From assembly GCA_006247105.1 (NCBI GenBank), contig CM016925.1, forward strand, positions 372,001 to 436,000: a DNA stretch of 64,000 nt, in the 5' to 3' direction. The stretch is from Giardia muris (lineage: Eukaryota > Fornicata > Diplomonadida > Hexamitidae). Both the position numbers and the translations under genes were made by a program. The notes under the pieces were generated by a model that had not been told where the DNA came from, ran no database searches, and worked only from the letters and a program-made list of their open reading frames with translations. Below, one piece after another: positions 1 to 8,759 of the stretch. Numbering within the stretch: the stretch's first letter is position 1; the number at the start of each line of letters is the position of its first letter.

Positions 1-861
1 CCTCTTGACGGCCTCCGCAAATGTCTTGCTGTAGTTTTCGTCAAGGTCATCGGAGAACTCGGGATATAGGAGGACGGCGTTGCACCATCCGGACGAATAG
101 AGGGCAGTGGCCACCGCCATCATGTCCGAGCTCTGGATGGAGATCGCGTCGCGGAGAAGCATGGCAATCGCGCTATCCTCGTTGGTCAACATGTAATGTC
201 CAAATAGGATGGCAAATAGGTCCACATCCTTATAAAGCTTACGGATGCTCTCCTCGACGGTCTCTCCATAGACACGCTCATACTGCTCACAGGCATTGTT
301 CCATCCCTCGGGAGTGGCGCTAGTAAGGGTCTCGACCAGGAGCTCCGTATTATGCACTGCGACCGCCTCCCGGATCCGCGAGACGAGATACGTGACGTTC
401 GCGACCGACCTCGTGTCATGTATGATCCAGGAACGAAGGAGGACGCGCCACGGGTCGCTCCCAATGCAGAAGTTGCGGATCGCCGAATAGAGAGACCTTT
501 GGGTCTGGGTGTTGAAGGCATCGCATATTTCGAGGAACATGTCCTTGGGCGTCGTCATCACGCAGTGGATCAGCTCCCAGGGGTCGTTATCCTTTATCGA
601 GCGCTCGAAGAGGCGCAGTCGGAGCGTCAGAGGGTCCATCCAGAAGTTGATAAGGAGTGAGCGGGTGCTACTTGGTGGGAGCTGCTCCTGGATCTGGGCG
701 TTCAGGCTTCTCCCGAAATGAGAGTGAAACATCGTTGCTACCTCCTCCCTGTGTTCGGGGGGGATAACTGTGCTGTGATAGACGAGCTCGAGAGGGTCGC
801 GCTGGGTGATGAGCTCTTCGAGCTCCATCGCCAAAGTGTAGAACGTACGAGTCTCAACCAT
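1..861 (-). CDS. alpha-giardin (annexin-like), partial: 3' end beyond the window
   Basis: An open frame runs on the minus strand from an ATG at 861 to the window edge, giving 287 residues without a stop. The residues look like alpha-giardin: alternating amphipathic helices, a DPLELVYHS segment early on, and repeated TTPKDMFLEICDAF / SATPEGWNNACEQYERVYG units, which match the annexin-type repeats of the two downstream neighbours (TNPDEWDCLITCYQ, TSTPDEWARISKAF). Known alpha-giardins are about 295 residues, so probably only a few codons are missing. The family binds phospholipid, often with calcium, and is associated with the plasma membrane, flagella and cytoskeleton. The ATG at 861 follows an A/T-rich stretch (AATTGAGTTTTTGG), as expected for this genome. 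The member-specific role is unknown. Confidence 0.85.
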   Translation of the reverse strand, partial: MVETRTFYTLAMELEELITQRDPLELVYHSTVIPPEHREEVATMFHSHFGRSLNAQIQEQLPPSSTRSLLINFWMDPLTLRLRLFERSIKDNDPWELIHCVMTTPKDMFLEICDAFNTQTQRSLYSAIRNFCIGSDPWRVLLRSWIIHDTRSVANVTYLVSRIREAVAVHNTELLVETLTSATPEGWNNACEQYERVYGETVEESIRKLYKDVDLFAILFGHYMLTNEDSAIAMLLRDAISIQSSDMMAVATALYSSGWCNAVLLYPEFSDDLDENYSKTFAEAVKR

Positions 862-973
862 CCAAAAACTCAATTTTCATCCCAAGAAGGGACATAGGTT
901 ACGCACAAGGATATTAACCCGTTAGAATATCGACGACCAAAGAGATACGGCACGGATTCACTACGGAGCAAAA

Positions 974-1909
974 TCACTTGAACTTCCACAATGTTAGGCA
1001 GGCGTCGCGGACGTTGACCTTGTTGTCGTCGGTCGATGTCAGGAAGGACGTGATGTCGGACTGCATAACGCCCCAGCATGCGTAGTGGACCCAGGCGAAC
1101 TTGTGAAGCTCGTGGTAGAGCCCAGTGATGCGCGCGACCTGATCGTACCTCATGGCGACGTCTCCCTCGTGAAGGGCCCTGTACATCAGGTATGCAACGG
1201 CACGGGCCGGGGCGAGGCTGTAGTAGTGGGCGGTGCAGAGGCCACGAACGTCCTCGACCTTGCTGTACTTCGCCTCGATCGCCTCCTGAACGGTCTTCCC
1301 GGTGAGCACCTCGAACTTGTGGTTGATCTCCTTGTACTCCTCATGAGTGCTCGTGACAATGATCCTGACGATCTCGCCATGGTCTGGAGTCGCGGAATCG
1401 ACGAGGTTACGCTTCAGAGCCTCAGCGTCGCTGAGGATCGAGCTACGAGGAGCACGATCCTTCTCGAGGGAGAGGTGACAAAGATAGTCTGCGACGGAGT
1501 CGAGGCCAATCTGAGACTTGACGGTTTGGGCGAGGTCGTTACCCGTCTTCGACCTGTACTCCTCGAAGAGGGCGGCGCGCTCCCGTTGATCGCAGAGGAG
1601 GATGACGTCGTGGATCGCACGGTAGTCGTTCGTCCCCTTCATCGCCTTCTCGAGGATTGCCACGCGGGCGAGCTTCTTGCAGTTCCAGGCGTAGACCATG
1701 ATGTCCTCGAAGGGCCCATTCTTCAAGCACTTCTTCATGAAGGGGATGAGCTTCCCCTTCTCGTCGGTGGCCTTCTCGTCGTACTCAAGGCGGATGCTCT
1801 TGCGCTCATCCGCGCTGTACTTCCCGGTGAAGGCGACGAACCCCTGCTCGTTCTTGGCCTCGAGGACTGACCTCAACTCAGTGACGGCATCAGTGTACGC
1901 CGACGACAT
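974..1909 (-). CDS. alpha-giardin (annexin-like)
   Basis: The protein has 311 residues. The start at 1909 is preferred over an in-frame upstream ATG at 2005 because it is preceded by a run of A residues (GGAAAAAAATG), the initiator style seen across this window, and because it gives the usual family length. Four annexin-like units are visible, with the phrases SADERKSIRLEYDEK, DQRERAALFEEYRSKTGNDL, THEEYKEINHKFEVLTG and the closing CLTLWKFK that is typical of alpha-giardin C-termini. Classical type-2 calcium loops (GxGT) are not obvious, as is usual in alpha-giardins. The expected role is a peripheral membrane or cytoskeletal protein that binds acidic lipids. It sits in a head-to-tail array of three giardin genes. 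A long frame on the other strand (1085-1870) is its shadow. Confidence 0.9.
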   Translation of the reverse strand: MSSAYTDAVTELRSVLEAKNEQGFVAFTGKYSADERKSIRLEYDEKATDEKGKLIPFMKKCLKNGPFEDIMVYAWNCKKLARVAILEKAMKGTNDYRAIHDVILLCDQRERAALFEEYRSKTGNDLAQTVKSQIGLDSVADYLCHLSLEKDRAPRSSILSDAEALKRNLVDSATPDHGEIVRIIVTSTHEEYKEINHKFEVLTGKTVQEAIEAKYSKVEDVRGLCTAHYYSLAPARAVAYLMYRALHEGDVAMRYDQVARITGLYHELHKFAWVHYACWGVMQSDITSFLTSTDDNKVNVRDACLTLWKFK

Positions 1910-2235
1910 TTTTTTCCGCGTCGAGGCGCACCTTCTCTTTTTTTGGCCCGAGAGTTCGGACTGGATTGTCGGCCAATCGTCACGGATGATGCTTCTTATG
2001 TGCATAGGAGGATAGATGCGCCACTAGGCCTGGGAGGGAAGTTTAAGAGGAACGGTTTATGGGTTCCATGGATCTGTTGATCATAAGTCTACCGATTGAA
2101 AGGATAAAGAGTAAGAGCCTGATTTAACAGGGAAGTGAATAGATCGGTAAAGATTAGAGTGGAAGGAGAAGGGGAAGAGAAACCTCCTTCTCTATTCTAA
2201 TACATACGTAAGGAAAGAACCAGTTCACGTACCTA
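1910..2235. other. non-coding spacer between two alpha-giardin genes
   Basis: This is one of the longest gene-free gaps in the window (326 bases). It holds the upstream region of the giardin that starts at 1909 and the downstream region of the one that ends at 2236. Near 2166-2200 it is rich in GGAGAAGG/CCTTCTCT and contains a small perfect hairpin, AGAGAA-loop-TTCTCT. I see no tRNA, no recognisable RNA gene and no convincing short reading frame. Compared with the gaps of tens of bases elsewhere, its size suggests a richer promoter for an abundant protein, which is an inference. Confidence 0.5.
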
Positions 2236-3123
2236 TCAAAGCACTCCCCACATCATGCAGCAAGCCTCTGCAAAGGGGCCCTTAAAGGCCCTGCGGAGGT
2301 CGCGTGCTAGGTTACCGAATATTGCATAGTTTAGTTTCACGTGTGGGCATTTATCATAGTAGAAGGCTGTAGTCCGAGCACAACGTTCCGCATCTCCTTT
2401 GTCATTAACCGCACGGAAGATCAAGTAAGCAGCACCCTCATTAGCATTGTTGAGGAAGTGATGAGCGGTATGTGCAGCGGAAAGGTCAACTCCCTTAAAG
2501 GTATCTGCCATGACATCATGCACAGTACGTGAGACGGCAACCTCAAAAGCCTTTGAGATACGTGCCCATTCGTCAGGAGTTGATGTCCCTAGAAGGCGAA
2601 TGATCGTATCCTCGTCCGGTTTCTTTCCTTCTAACGCCCTTTGTAAAGCTGCAGCATCACCAGAGGGATCATTCCTTGGGGTACGACGGAAGGCGATCCA
2701 AGATAAGCATAGACGTGACCAGAAGAACTTGGGGCTTAAAGAGTCACGAAGGTCCGTCTCCAAGTCTCTCCCAGAAAGACATTGATAACAAGTGATCAAG
2801 CAATCCCATTCGTCAGGATTCGTTGTCAAGATTATATCACATAACGCCTTCGGGTTTTTCCCACGGACAAGGGTTTGAAGCTGACTAGCCTTGATGTCCG
2901 GGTATGTCTCCCATGCAAGCGCCATCAACGTTTGAAGAGGCCCCTTCTTTAGATGAATTCGAATAGCATCACTGACGATTTTCCCATGTACCCCTTGATA
3001 CGCGGTCGATATCTCGCGCCTCTCCGCCATCTTGTACCTTGCCGTCAGTTTCACCAGATCCTCGTCGCGGGACTCCTGTAGGATCGCACATAGGTCGTCG
3101 GCTACACGTCCATAATCCGGCAT
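2236..3123 (-). CDS. alpha-giardin (annexin-like)
   Basis: The protein has 295 residues from the ATG at 3123 (MPDYGRVADDLCAIL...), exactly the usual alpha-giardin length. A longer frame begins at 3183 but adds a Cys/Gln-rich stretch unlike the family, and the ATG at 3123 has the A/T-rich lead TCAAAATTCA. The annexin-like units are clear: SRDEDLVKLTARYKMAERREISTAY, NPDEWDCLITCYQCLSGRDL, TPDEWARISKAFEVAVSRTV, and a Trp-containing end (CCMMWGVL). Family knowledge suggests calcium-modulated phospholipid binding at the cell periphery or flagella. It is the third of three tandem giardins on this strand and lies 141 bases downstream of eL20. Confidence 0.9.
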   Translation of the reverse strand: MPDYGRVADDLCAILQESRDEDLVKLTARYKMAERREISTAYQGVHGKIVSDAIRIHLKKGPLQTLMALAWETYPDIKASQLQTLVRGKNPKALCDIILTTNPDEWDCLITCYQCLSGRDLETDLRDSLSPKFFWSRLCLSWIAFRRTPRNDPSGDAAALQRALEGKKPDEDTIIRLLGTSTPDEWARISKAFEVAVSRTVHDVMADTFKGVDLSAAHTAHHFLNNANEGAAYLIFRAVNDKGDAERCARTTAFYYDKCPHVKLNYAIFGNLARDLRRAFKGPFAEACCMMWGVL

Positions 3124-3264
3124 TGAATTTTGACAGTCATATTCAACCCAGTATTCTTGCTCACATTTGACGAGTTGATGCACATGCTAGAAGGCACGTC
3201 TAACACCTTACTCTTTATATAATAGTATAGCTCATACAGACCTCAAAGACCTCTCCCGCCAGCT

Positions 3265-3783
3265 TTACTCGATCTTTGGAAGCTCGTATTGGAAACGCAT
3301 GTCACGTGCAGCACGAAGATGTTGAACATACGGGCGCGGGTGAGGGAACTTCACGCCAGGACGAGTGAAGACGGCAACCTTCTCACGGCGCACGTCAGCA
3401 TCGGCGACCTCCGATACCTTGATGACCTGGATGTCATTGTAACGGACACGGTGCTGTCCGGCCATCTGGGAATAGACCAGGTGCATCGCCCTCGCACTCG
3501 TTGTCTCACGAACCTCACGGTACATGTTATGCTGTCCAGTTCGTGAGCGATAACGAAGGAGGATCCCGAAGTTCTTGACCTGATCGCATGGCTCCTCAAC
3601 GAGTTGGCAGTCAAGGACCTCTCCACGTGTCTTCTTAATCTTCTTGAGGGACTTAAGGTGGTACCAGAAGCGCCCCTTCGCCACGATCTCGTTGGGCGCG
3701 TAGATGACCATCTTGTAGACCTCCGGCGCGGGCTCCTGCTCGCTGGGAAGCTTGCGGCCGTAGACGACGTACTTCTGCATCAT
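3265..3783 (-). CDS. 60S ribosomal protein eL20 (L18a)
   Basis: The protein has 172 residues. It is a subunit of the large cytosolic ribosomal subunit. Diagnostic family features are all present in order: an N-terminal YVVYGRKLPSE strand, the APNEIVAKGRFWYHLKSLKKIKKT segment, the KNFGILLRYRSRTGQHNMYRE block around residues 70-90, and the basic C-terminal VKFPHPRPYVQHLR stretch. The length matches eukaryotic eL20 (about 170-180). Two adjacent Met codons (3783 and 3780) could each start the protein and the choice changes one residue. It is divergent from the gene at 3832 with a 48-base gap that contains a T/A-rich segment (TCTAAATCAAA). Confidence 0.95.
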   Translation of the reverse strand: MMQKYVVYGRKLPSEQEPAPEVYKMVIYAPNEIVAKGRFWYHLKSLKKIKKTRGEVLDCQLVEEPCDQVKNFGILLRYRSRTGQHNMYREVRETTSARAMHLVYSQMAGQHRVRYNDIQVIKVSEVADADVRREKVAVFTRPGVKFPHPRPYVQHLRAARDMRFQYELPKIE

Positions 3784-3831
3784 CGCGCTGTCGAGGAGGT
3801 ACTGTCTTTTCGGGCCTCAATCTAAATCAAA

Positions 3832-5436
3832 ATGGTTCGGGGGGACGAGCGACTGGATGGTCGTACACAACAACGGCCGCGGACCGCGGCTCTTGGACGG
3901 GTTGGAACTCAAACCCGGGCCGCTGTGGTCGAGGCACTTGACCGTCTGACGGGTCCGGACCTACGTGAGACGGTTTCTCGTCAACTTGCAGCTCTTATTG
4001 ATAACGCAGATAGTCTTGATGCACTACAAGGCATCGTCTCCGGGCTTTCCTTCGTCCGGCCGCGCAGCGTTCTTGAACAGACCGTTACTCTTCAAGCTAT
4101 TTCATACCTAGTTCGGACCCATAGCACTTCAGTTGTGCCTCTTCTTCCTAGAGTTCTTGCATATCTAGGAAAGCGTCTACAAGATATGGATGAGAGTCAG
4201 CATCGTACCATTGGGGAGTTGGCGGCCGTCTTTGGGGTTTTAGTTGAGACGGTCATCACCGACGTTCCAGGACGTACGCAATTGTTTGAACGAGTACAAG
4301 CCACGACTAAGCATGGGAATGGGCTCTCAAAGGCCACGGGACTGAGGTGTCTGGCAACCATCTCGGACCTGATAGATGACTTGGAACCTTATGCTCCTAA
4401 CCTGATGCGTTACTGCATATACATTTCGAGTATCACGTATCATGAGCCATATGAGGCACCCTTCTTGGAATCCCTACTCTTCCTTCATGCCCTCTGCCAA
4501 AGGGCACCCCAGACCATTCGACTTCCAGGAATGGCCAAGGATATCATTGAGGCCGCATTACGAGGCTTCGAACACAAGGCTTGGAAGATTCGGGAAGCAT
4601 GCATATATATTATTCAGTCTGTGGCGTCACAGGAGCTGATCCCACTCGAATATCTTCGGAAGCTTGATGAGAAGCTAGAGAAGCGAAAGTATGATCGCGT
4701 CGAGGCCGTTAGAGTTATTGCTAAGGCCACTTCGGACATAATAAAGATTTTCCTTCCCGAAACCATCAAACCGATTGTAACACGTACTAAACCTCGTCCC
4801 TTTAGTAGGCCAGTCGGGCCTCGTGGATACTCCGCCATACCTGCACCCCAACATCGGTACGCGATGCCTGAGGAGAAGGAACCACAAGGACAGAAGATCT
4901 GGATAGAGGAACCAAAGGAGGTGAAACCAGTTCCTCTAGGCCGGCCAGTTTCTGCCACGTTAAGGACGAAGGAGAAGATGCTTGGAGGCCCGGAGCCGGC
5001 CTTAGAACTGGAGCCTACCCCTCGTCAACGGACTTTACGGCCTTCTACAGCCACTAAGGGTGCGGACTACGTACAAGGTTGGTACCAACTGGAGTTTGAA
5101 TACGTTCGTTATCTTGATGATTCGACCACATCGTCAACAGACGATTCTCAGACAGTCTTAGCCGTCGAGGCGATTGGGCGGTTACCGAAACGCCATGGAA
5201 GTTCTGAAAGTGGGACTCCTACGACCGTTCTTACTGTCTCGGAGTCGACGGCATTGACAAGCCCCTTTGAATCGATCACCACCAATACCGCGGTCTTCCG
5301 GCCATATGGGCGTGAGAGTAGTCCACAGCTCGAGCGACTGAATGATCAAGTGAGGGTTGAGCGTGCCTGTAAGAGCATGGGTGATCTCTCGTTGGGTGAT
5401 ACAAGCCTAAGTGGAGGTCAGTCTATGGGCACATAG
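3832..5436 (+). CDS. HEAT/armadillo-like helical protein, function unknown
   Basis: The protein has 534 residues. About the first 320 are continuous amphipathic helices with the spacing of HEAT-type repeats (for example SVVPLLPRVLAYLGKRLQ, EAPFLESLLFLHALCQRAP, DIIEAALRGFEHKAWKIREACIYIIQSVAS). This resembles TOG or Tortifolia-type arrays of microtubule-associated proteins, but no single family is identifiable by eye. The rest is Pro/Ser/Thr-rich and likely disordered, including PRPFSRPVGPRG and STTSSTDDSQT. The ATG at 3832 follows AATCAAA. The last 19 bases overlap, tail to tail, the lipase gene on the other strand. A cytoskeletal role is inference. Confidence 0.75.
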   Translation: MVRGDERLDGRTQQRPRTAALGRVGTQTRAAVVEALDRLTGPDLRETVSRQLAALIDNADSLDALQGIVSGLSFVRPRSVLEQTVTLQAISYLVRTHSTSVVPLLPRVLAYLGKRLQDMDESQHRTIGELAAVFGVLVETVITDVPGRTQLFERVQATTKHGNGLSKATGLRCLATISDLIDDLEPYAPNLMRYCIYISSITYHEPYEAPFLESLLFLHALCQRAPQTIRLPGMAKDIIEAALRGFEHKAWKIREACIYIIQSVASQELIPLEYLRKLDEKLEKRKYDRVEAVRVIAKATSDIIKIFLPETIKPIVTRTKPRPFSRPVGPRGYSAIPAPQHRYAMPEEKEPQGQKIWIEEPKEVKPVPLGRPVSATLRTKEKMLGGPEPALELEPTPRQRTLRPSTATKGADYVQGWYQLEFEYVRYLDDSTTSSTDDSQTVLAVEAIGRLPKRHGSSESGTPTTVLTVSESTALTSPFESITTNTAVFRPYGRESSPQLERLNDQVRVERACKSMGDLSLGDTSLSGGQSMGT

Positions 5437-6656
5437 TTGTGATCTTCGATGAACTTGAAGACATGACTATACGCACCATGGTCAAAAATCCCCGCCTCGT
5501 TCAGGATTAGCTCTCCAAGTTCATGTTGTCTTGCCTCCCGCATAGTGTATTCTTTCCTCCCCCCGAAAGCACTGTTGGCGATCTCGATCGCTGGAGTATA
5601 CATGTCCTCGGGGTGATAGTAATTGTTTCCTTCGGGGTATGACCCTTCCTTTCCTATTGGCTGGATAAGTACTAGTCGTCCCGGGACATACAGGTCCATC
5701 TCCGTATGGAAAAGCTCGGATAACTCTTCGGAGCATAGCCGTCGACCTTCTTCTTGGGATTGATGAAGTCGTCGAATTCTTTCTTGCAGCACTAGGACGC
5801 TATGAACGCTCAAACGACAAGCCATATCGGTGTCGTAGATATAGTTCGTGATCCATGGGTGTGCATCCCTACAGAAAGGCATGCTTCCCATCGCTGGGCA
5901 TCCAAACCCGACGACCCGTATCTTTCCTTCATATGTTTGTGGGGAGAACGCTTGAAGGTAGATCCCGAGTGCTGCAGCCACTCCAGCACCAAGGCTATGC
6001 CCCGTAATCAAAAGAGTATAACATCGAGCACAATGAGTTTCCTTATACCTCTCAATAGCTGGGTGTAGGGTCCGTGTGATATACTTCGCCGCTTGTAGCA
6101 TTCCCTTGTGGATATAATATCGGTCTAGAAGCTCCACAGGGGTGACTTCCCCATCTATTAGGACGTCTCCAAGGTCTTGTGTCCCTCTTACTACCACGAC
6201 AAACCGCATCCGCCTATGATCAGCTAACAATACCCATACCGGCTCATATTTCAACCTACATCTCAGGCTATGCGCTAGAACCACCCCTTTGATCACGTTC
6301 GAGAGCTCGATGATGCGACCTAGTTCCTCTCGCGTCAGGGCCTTACGATACGTCGTACGAAGGTTAGGAGTGTACGTTAATACGAGCCCTGCCACTCGTG
6401 CGAGGAAACCGTTCCGTTCCTCGAAGAAGATCCGGAACGCGGATCCATAGATGATGGTTGCAAGGCGACTACAGATACATGCCTCCTGAAGGTCAAGCTT
6501 AAGTGAGCTCTCGTAGGTGGTCAAAGGGCATAAGGTTCGAAGTGGGACTCGAGTATATTGGACGATACCATTGATAAGAGTCGGTAAGGTCATACCCCTT
6601 CGAGAACGAAGATGACGAATTGCGTTCCAGAGCGACCATCTTCCAAACCCCGCCAT
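5418..6656 (-). CDS. class 3 lipase (alpha/beta hydrolase)
   Basis: The protein has 412 residues. It is a predicted triacylglycerol or diacylglycerol lipase of the lipase_3 family. The nucleophile elbow GHSLGAG places the catalytic serine at about residue 221. An upstream VVVVRGTQDLGDVLID (about 153-168) supplies the oxyanion-side RGT motif. An acidic residue in YDTDMACRLS (about 275-282) fits the catalytic aspartate. A C-terminal IFDHGAYSHVF fits the catalytic histidine region (DHxxY) seen in the family. Hydrophobic segments before residue 130 may be membrane associated, as in diacylglycerol lipases, but clear transmembrane helices are not evident. It overlaps the 3' end of the opposing gene by 19 bases. 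Its substrate is not known. Confidence 0.85.
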   Translation of the reverse strand: MAGFGRWSLWNAIRHLRSRRGMTLPTLINGIVQYTRVPLRTLCPLTTYESSLKLDLQEACICSRLATIIYGSAFRIFFEERNGFLARVAGLVLTYTPNLRTTYRKALTREELGRIIELSNVIKGVVLAHSLRCRLKYEPVWVLLADHRRMRFVVVVRGTQDLGDVLIDGEVTPVELLDRYYIHKGMLQAAKYITRTLHPAIERYKETHCARCYTLLITGHSLGAGVAAALGIYLQAFSPQTYEGKIRVVGFGCPAMGSMPFCRDAHPWITNYIYDTDMACRLSVHSVLVLQERIRRLHQSQEEGRRLCSEELSELFHTEMDLYVPGRLVLIQPIGKEGSYPEGNNYYHPEDMYTPAIEIANSAFGGRKEYTMREARQHELGELILNEAGIFDHGAYSHVFKFIEDHNYVPID

Positions 6657-6689
6657 GCTTTTATCCCGGACTCCAACTGTATACTTTAC

Positions 6690-7571
6690 TCAGATGTTGA
6701 GCGGGAAGTGCGCCTTGTGCTTGTTACGAGTGTGAATTCTCTCGAGGAGTGTACCCACACGTTCGAATTGATCCCGAGCATCTCGAGAGCAGCCGGCAAT
6801 ACTGTCTTTGAGCTCCTGATCATCCTTTGCACAAACGTAGAGCTCAACGAAGTCATAGCTGACTCCAATCTCCCCCTCGTCGGTCTGTCCTTCCCAAAGG
6901 TCAGCACTTGGTGGAGCATTAAGGATGGAGTCGGGGATTCCAAGGAACTTTCCAACCTCGAAGACCTCCGACTTATGAAGATCATGAATGAGTTGTACAT
7001 CTGATACGCCATCTCCAGCCTTTGAGAAGTAAAATAAGAAGCCGTCCTCGTCGTAGTTTCCAGTCCCGATCACAACAGCCGGATCTCCTTCTTGTGCGAG
7101 CAATTGTGCGACGTAGAATGCGACTGGAGTACGCATATATGACTTTAGGTTCCCTTTGGCAAAGGCCGATGGCTCGGCCTTCCCTTGGAACGCCTGGCTC
7201 ACAACCCTCACCAGCGAGTCAAAGATCTCACTCTGGTCGACACGAATTAGTTCTCCGAACTTGCTCAGTGAATATGCTCGGTATTGAATCTCTGAGGTCG
7301 AATGGATTGGTTGAAGGATCCCAATAACCCTTCGGATCGGTGACTCTGGAGCATTAGCCGCACGCGATGCCAGGGCGAATGTAACGGCCGAGTCAATCCC
7401 ACCAGAGAGATTGACAACACATGCCTTAAGTCCGGCTCGACTCATGTACTCGTTCAGCTTAGTGCAGGCTCGAGAGACCCAAGTGACAGCCTGGAAGCCC
7501 TTTCGGTCTCTGTGGGTCATGAGGATTTGTTGAAGCTCTGGGTGCATCTCTTCAACCGTTTCTCCGGGCAT
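6690..7571 (-). CDS. NAD+ synthase, ammonia-type domain only
   Basis: The protein has 293 residues. It is predicted to amidate nicotinate adenine dinucleotide to NAD+ with ATP, the last step of NAD synthesis. The ATP-pyrophosphatase loop NLSGGIDSAV lies at residues 54-63. Other family motifs are GTGNYDEDGFLFYFSKAGDGVSD and the C-terminal PSADLWEGQTDEGEIGVSYD. There is no nitrilase/glutaminase domain, so ammonia would have to come directly or from another protein. The start at 7571 is chosen because it is an ATG preceded by GCGAAAA, whereas the longer frame begins with TTG. This start lies inside the 3' end of the upstream gene, giving a 20-base overlap on the same strand. Confidence 0.92.
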   Translation of the reverse strand: MPGETVEEMHPELQQILMTHRDRKGFQAVTWVSRACTKLNEYMSRAGLKACVVNLSGGIDSAVTFALASRAANAPESPIRRVIGILQPIHSTSEIQYRAYSLSKFGELIRVDQSEIFDSLVRVVSQAFQGKAEPSAFAKGNLKSYMRTPVAFYVAQLLAQEGDPAVVIGTGNYDEDGFLFYFSKAGDGVSDVQLIHDLHKSEVFEVGKFLGIPDSILNAPPSADLWEGQTDEGEIGVSYDFVELYVCAKDDQELKDSIAGCSRDARDQFERVGTLLERIHTRNKHKAHFPLNI

Positions 7572-8724
7572 TTTTCGCTGCTTCAATGATTCGTGCTACG
7601 GCTTCGGCCCGGTCGGGTGCAGGCTCGCGACTAGTCGCGCGAACATACCGTTGCAGAGAGCTCAGCTCAGCAGCGTTTGCTTTCCGAAGGAGATCACTTT
7701 CGAGGCTATTTAGGCGTCTTTCGAGGTCTCCCACACGGTCCTGTAAGGCCTTTGCGCGGGGGGCGGATAGAGAGGCCTCGCGTGTACGTCGAGCGTCATC
7801 GGAGGCGGCATCTGCAAGGGCTGAGACCTTGGATAGGGTTGCGGAGTTGGCTCTCACCAAGACCTCCAAATCATTGATCCTGGCCCCTAGATCCTCTGAG
7901 GCCGTCTGAACTGCTACACGTATTTGGCTCGAGACGTCCTGCTGGACGAAAAGCTGTGTTGTTTGCGCTTGGGAAAACTCCGCACGTAACTCTTCTTTCA
8001 AAGTGGCAAGCTCCATCTCACGTTCCCTGGCGAGTTCGCGGATATGGGCGTCAAGGTCGTTAGTGTTACTTGCTAGTTGTTCATGAGATCTCAGAAGCTT
8101 GTCGAAACGCTTTCCAACGACGAAATCCTTCAAGAGAACATCCAATTTGTCAATGTCAACCTTGGTTCTAAGTACGTTATCAATGACATCAATATCAGCC
8201 TTCTCCGCAAGGACGGTTGTTAGGTTCGCTTGAAGCTCGGAGACAAGAGTAGCCACCTCATCAAAGCGTGCCTTAAGGGTAGCCGTAACACTCCGTTTGG
8301 TCGCTTTCTGTTCCAATTCGTTATGTATCTCACGGATTTCGGCCTTCAAGGGTTCCAGTTCTAAAAGGACACGCTCTGCGACCATGGTACGTATCACCTC
8401 CTCCTCTATGATGGGGGGTGACTGCCCCATCGCCCTAATGACTGCTTCTACAATGGGACCAATGTTCGGTAATTCAGTCCCATGAGCAGTCAACGTGGTA
8501 CGGAGGGCCTCGAATTCCCGTCGGGTCGGATAGTTTCCTAGCAGTTGTGTGGCCTGTAAGAGCTGTGTACGAAGACGATCGAGAGAAATGCGAATGTCGG
8601 AACAAGCCTCCTCAAAGGATCCACAACGGACTTCGAGGGCCGAGACCGTGGCGCGAAGGGAGAGGATCTCGTCTGCGACGACCTCGGGAACGTTAAAGAA
8701 GGGATCATCGGCCGGACGGGACAT
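7552..8724 (-). CDS. coiled-coil protein, function unknown
   Basis: The protein has 390 residues. Almost all of it is predicted coiled coil, with heptad-like Leu spacing from about residue 15 to 75 (DEILSLRATVSALEV) and again from 110 to 370 (LKAEIREIHNELEQKATKRSV, LQDRVGDLERRLNSLESDLLRK). A short Pro-rich break (MGQSPPIIEEE) separates the two parts. No catalytic motif or membrane segment is visible. Such proteins in Giardia are often basal-body, axonemal or disc components, but nothing in the sequence shows that here. The gene is divergent from 8760 with a 35-base gap, and its end overlaps the start of the NAD synthase gene by 20 bases. Confidence 0.8.
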   Translation of the reverse strand: MSRPADDPFFNVPEVVADEILSLRATVSALEVRCGSFEEACSDIRISLDRLRTQLLQATQLLGNYPTRREFEALRTTLTAHGTELPNIGPIVEAVIRAMGQSPPIIEEEVIRTMVAERVLLELEPLKAEIREIHNELEQKATKRSVTATLKARFDEVATLVSELQANLTTVLAEKADIDVIDNVLRTKVDIDKLDVLLKDFVVGKRFDKLLRSHEQLASNTNDLDAHIRELAREREMELATLKEELRAEFSQAQTTQLFVQQDVSSQIRVAVQTASEDLGARINDLEVLVRANSATLSKVSALADAASDDARRTREASLSAPRAKALQDRVGDLERRLNSLESDLLRKANAAELSSLQRYVRATSREPAPDRAEAVARIIEAAKNARRNG

Positions 8725-8759
8725 CTCTTCAATTCCGAGCGCTTTGTATCCAGAAGAAA

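Noticed and set aside
1085..1870. Long open frame (261 codons) on the plus strand, antisense to an alpha-giardin
   Set aside because: It is the reverse-frame shadow of a clear giardin gene, has no family resemblance, and its composition (Val/Leu/Glu/Asp runs) follows from codon bias of the real gene.
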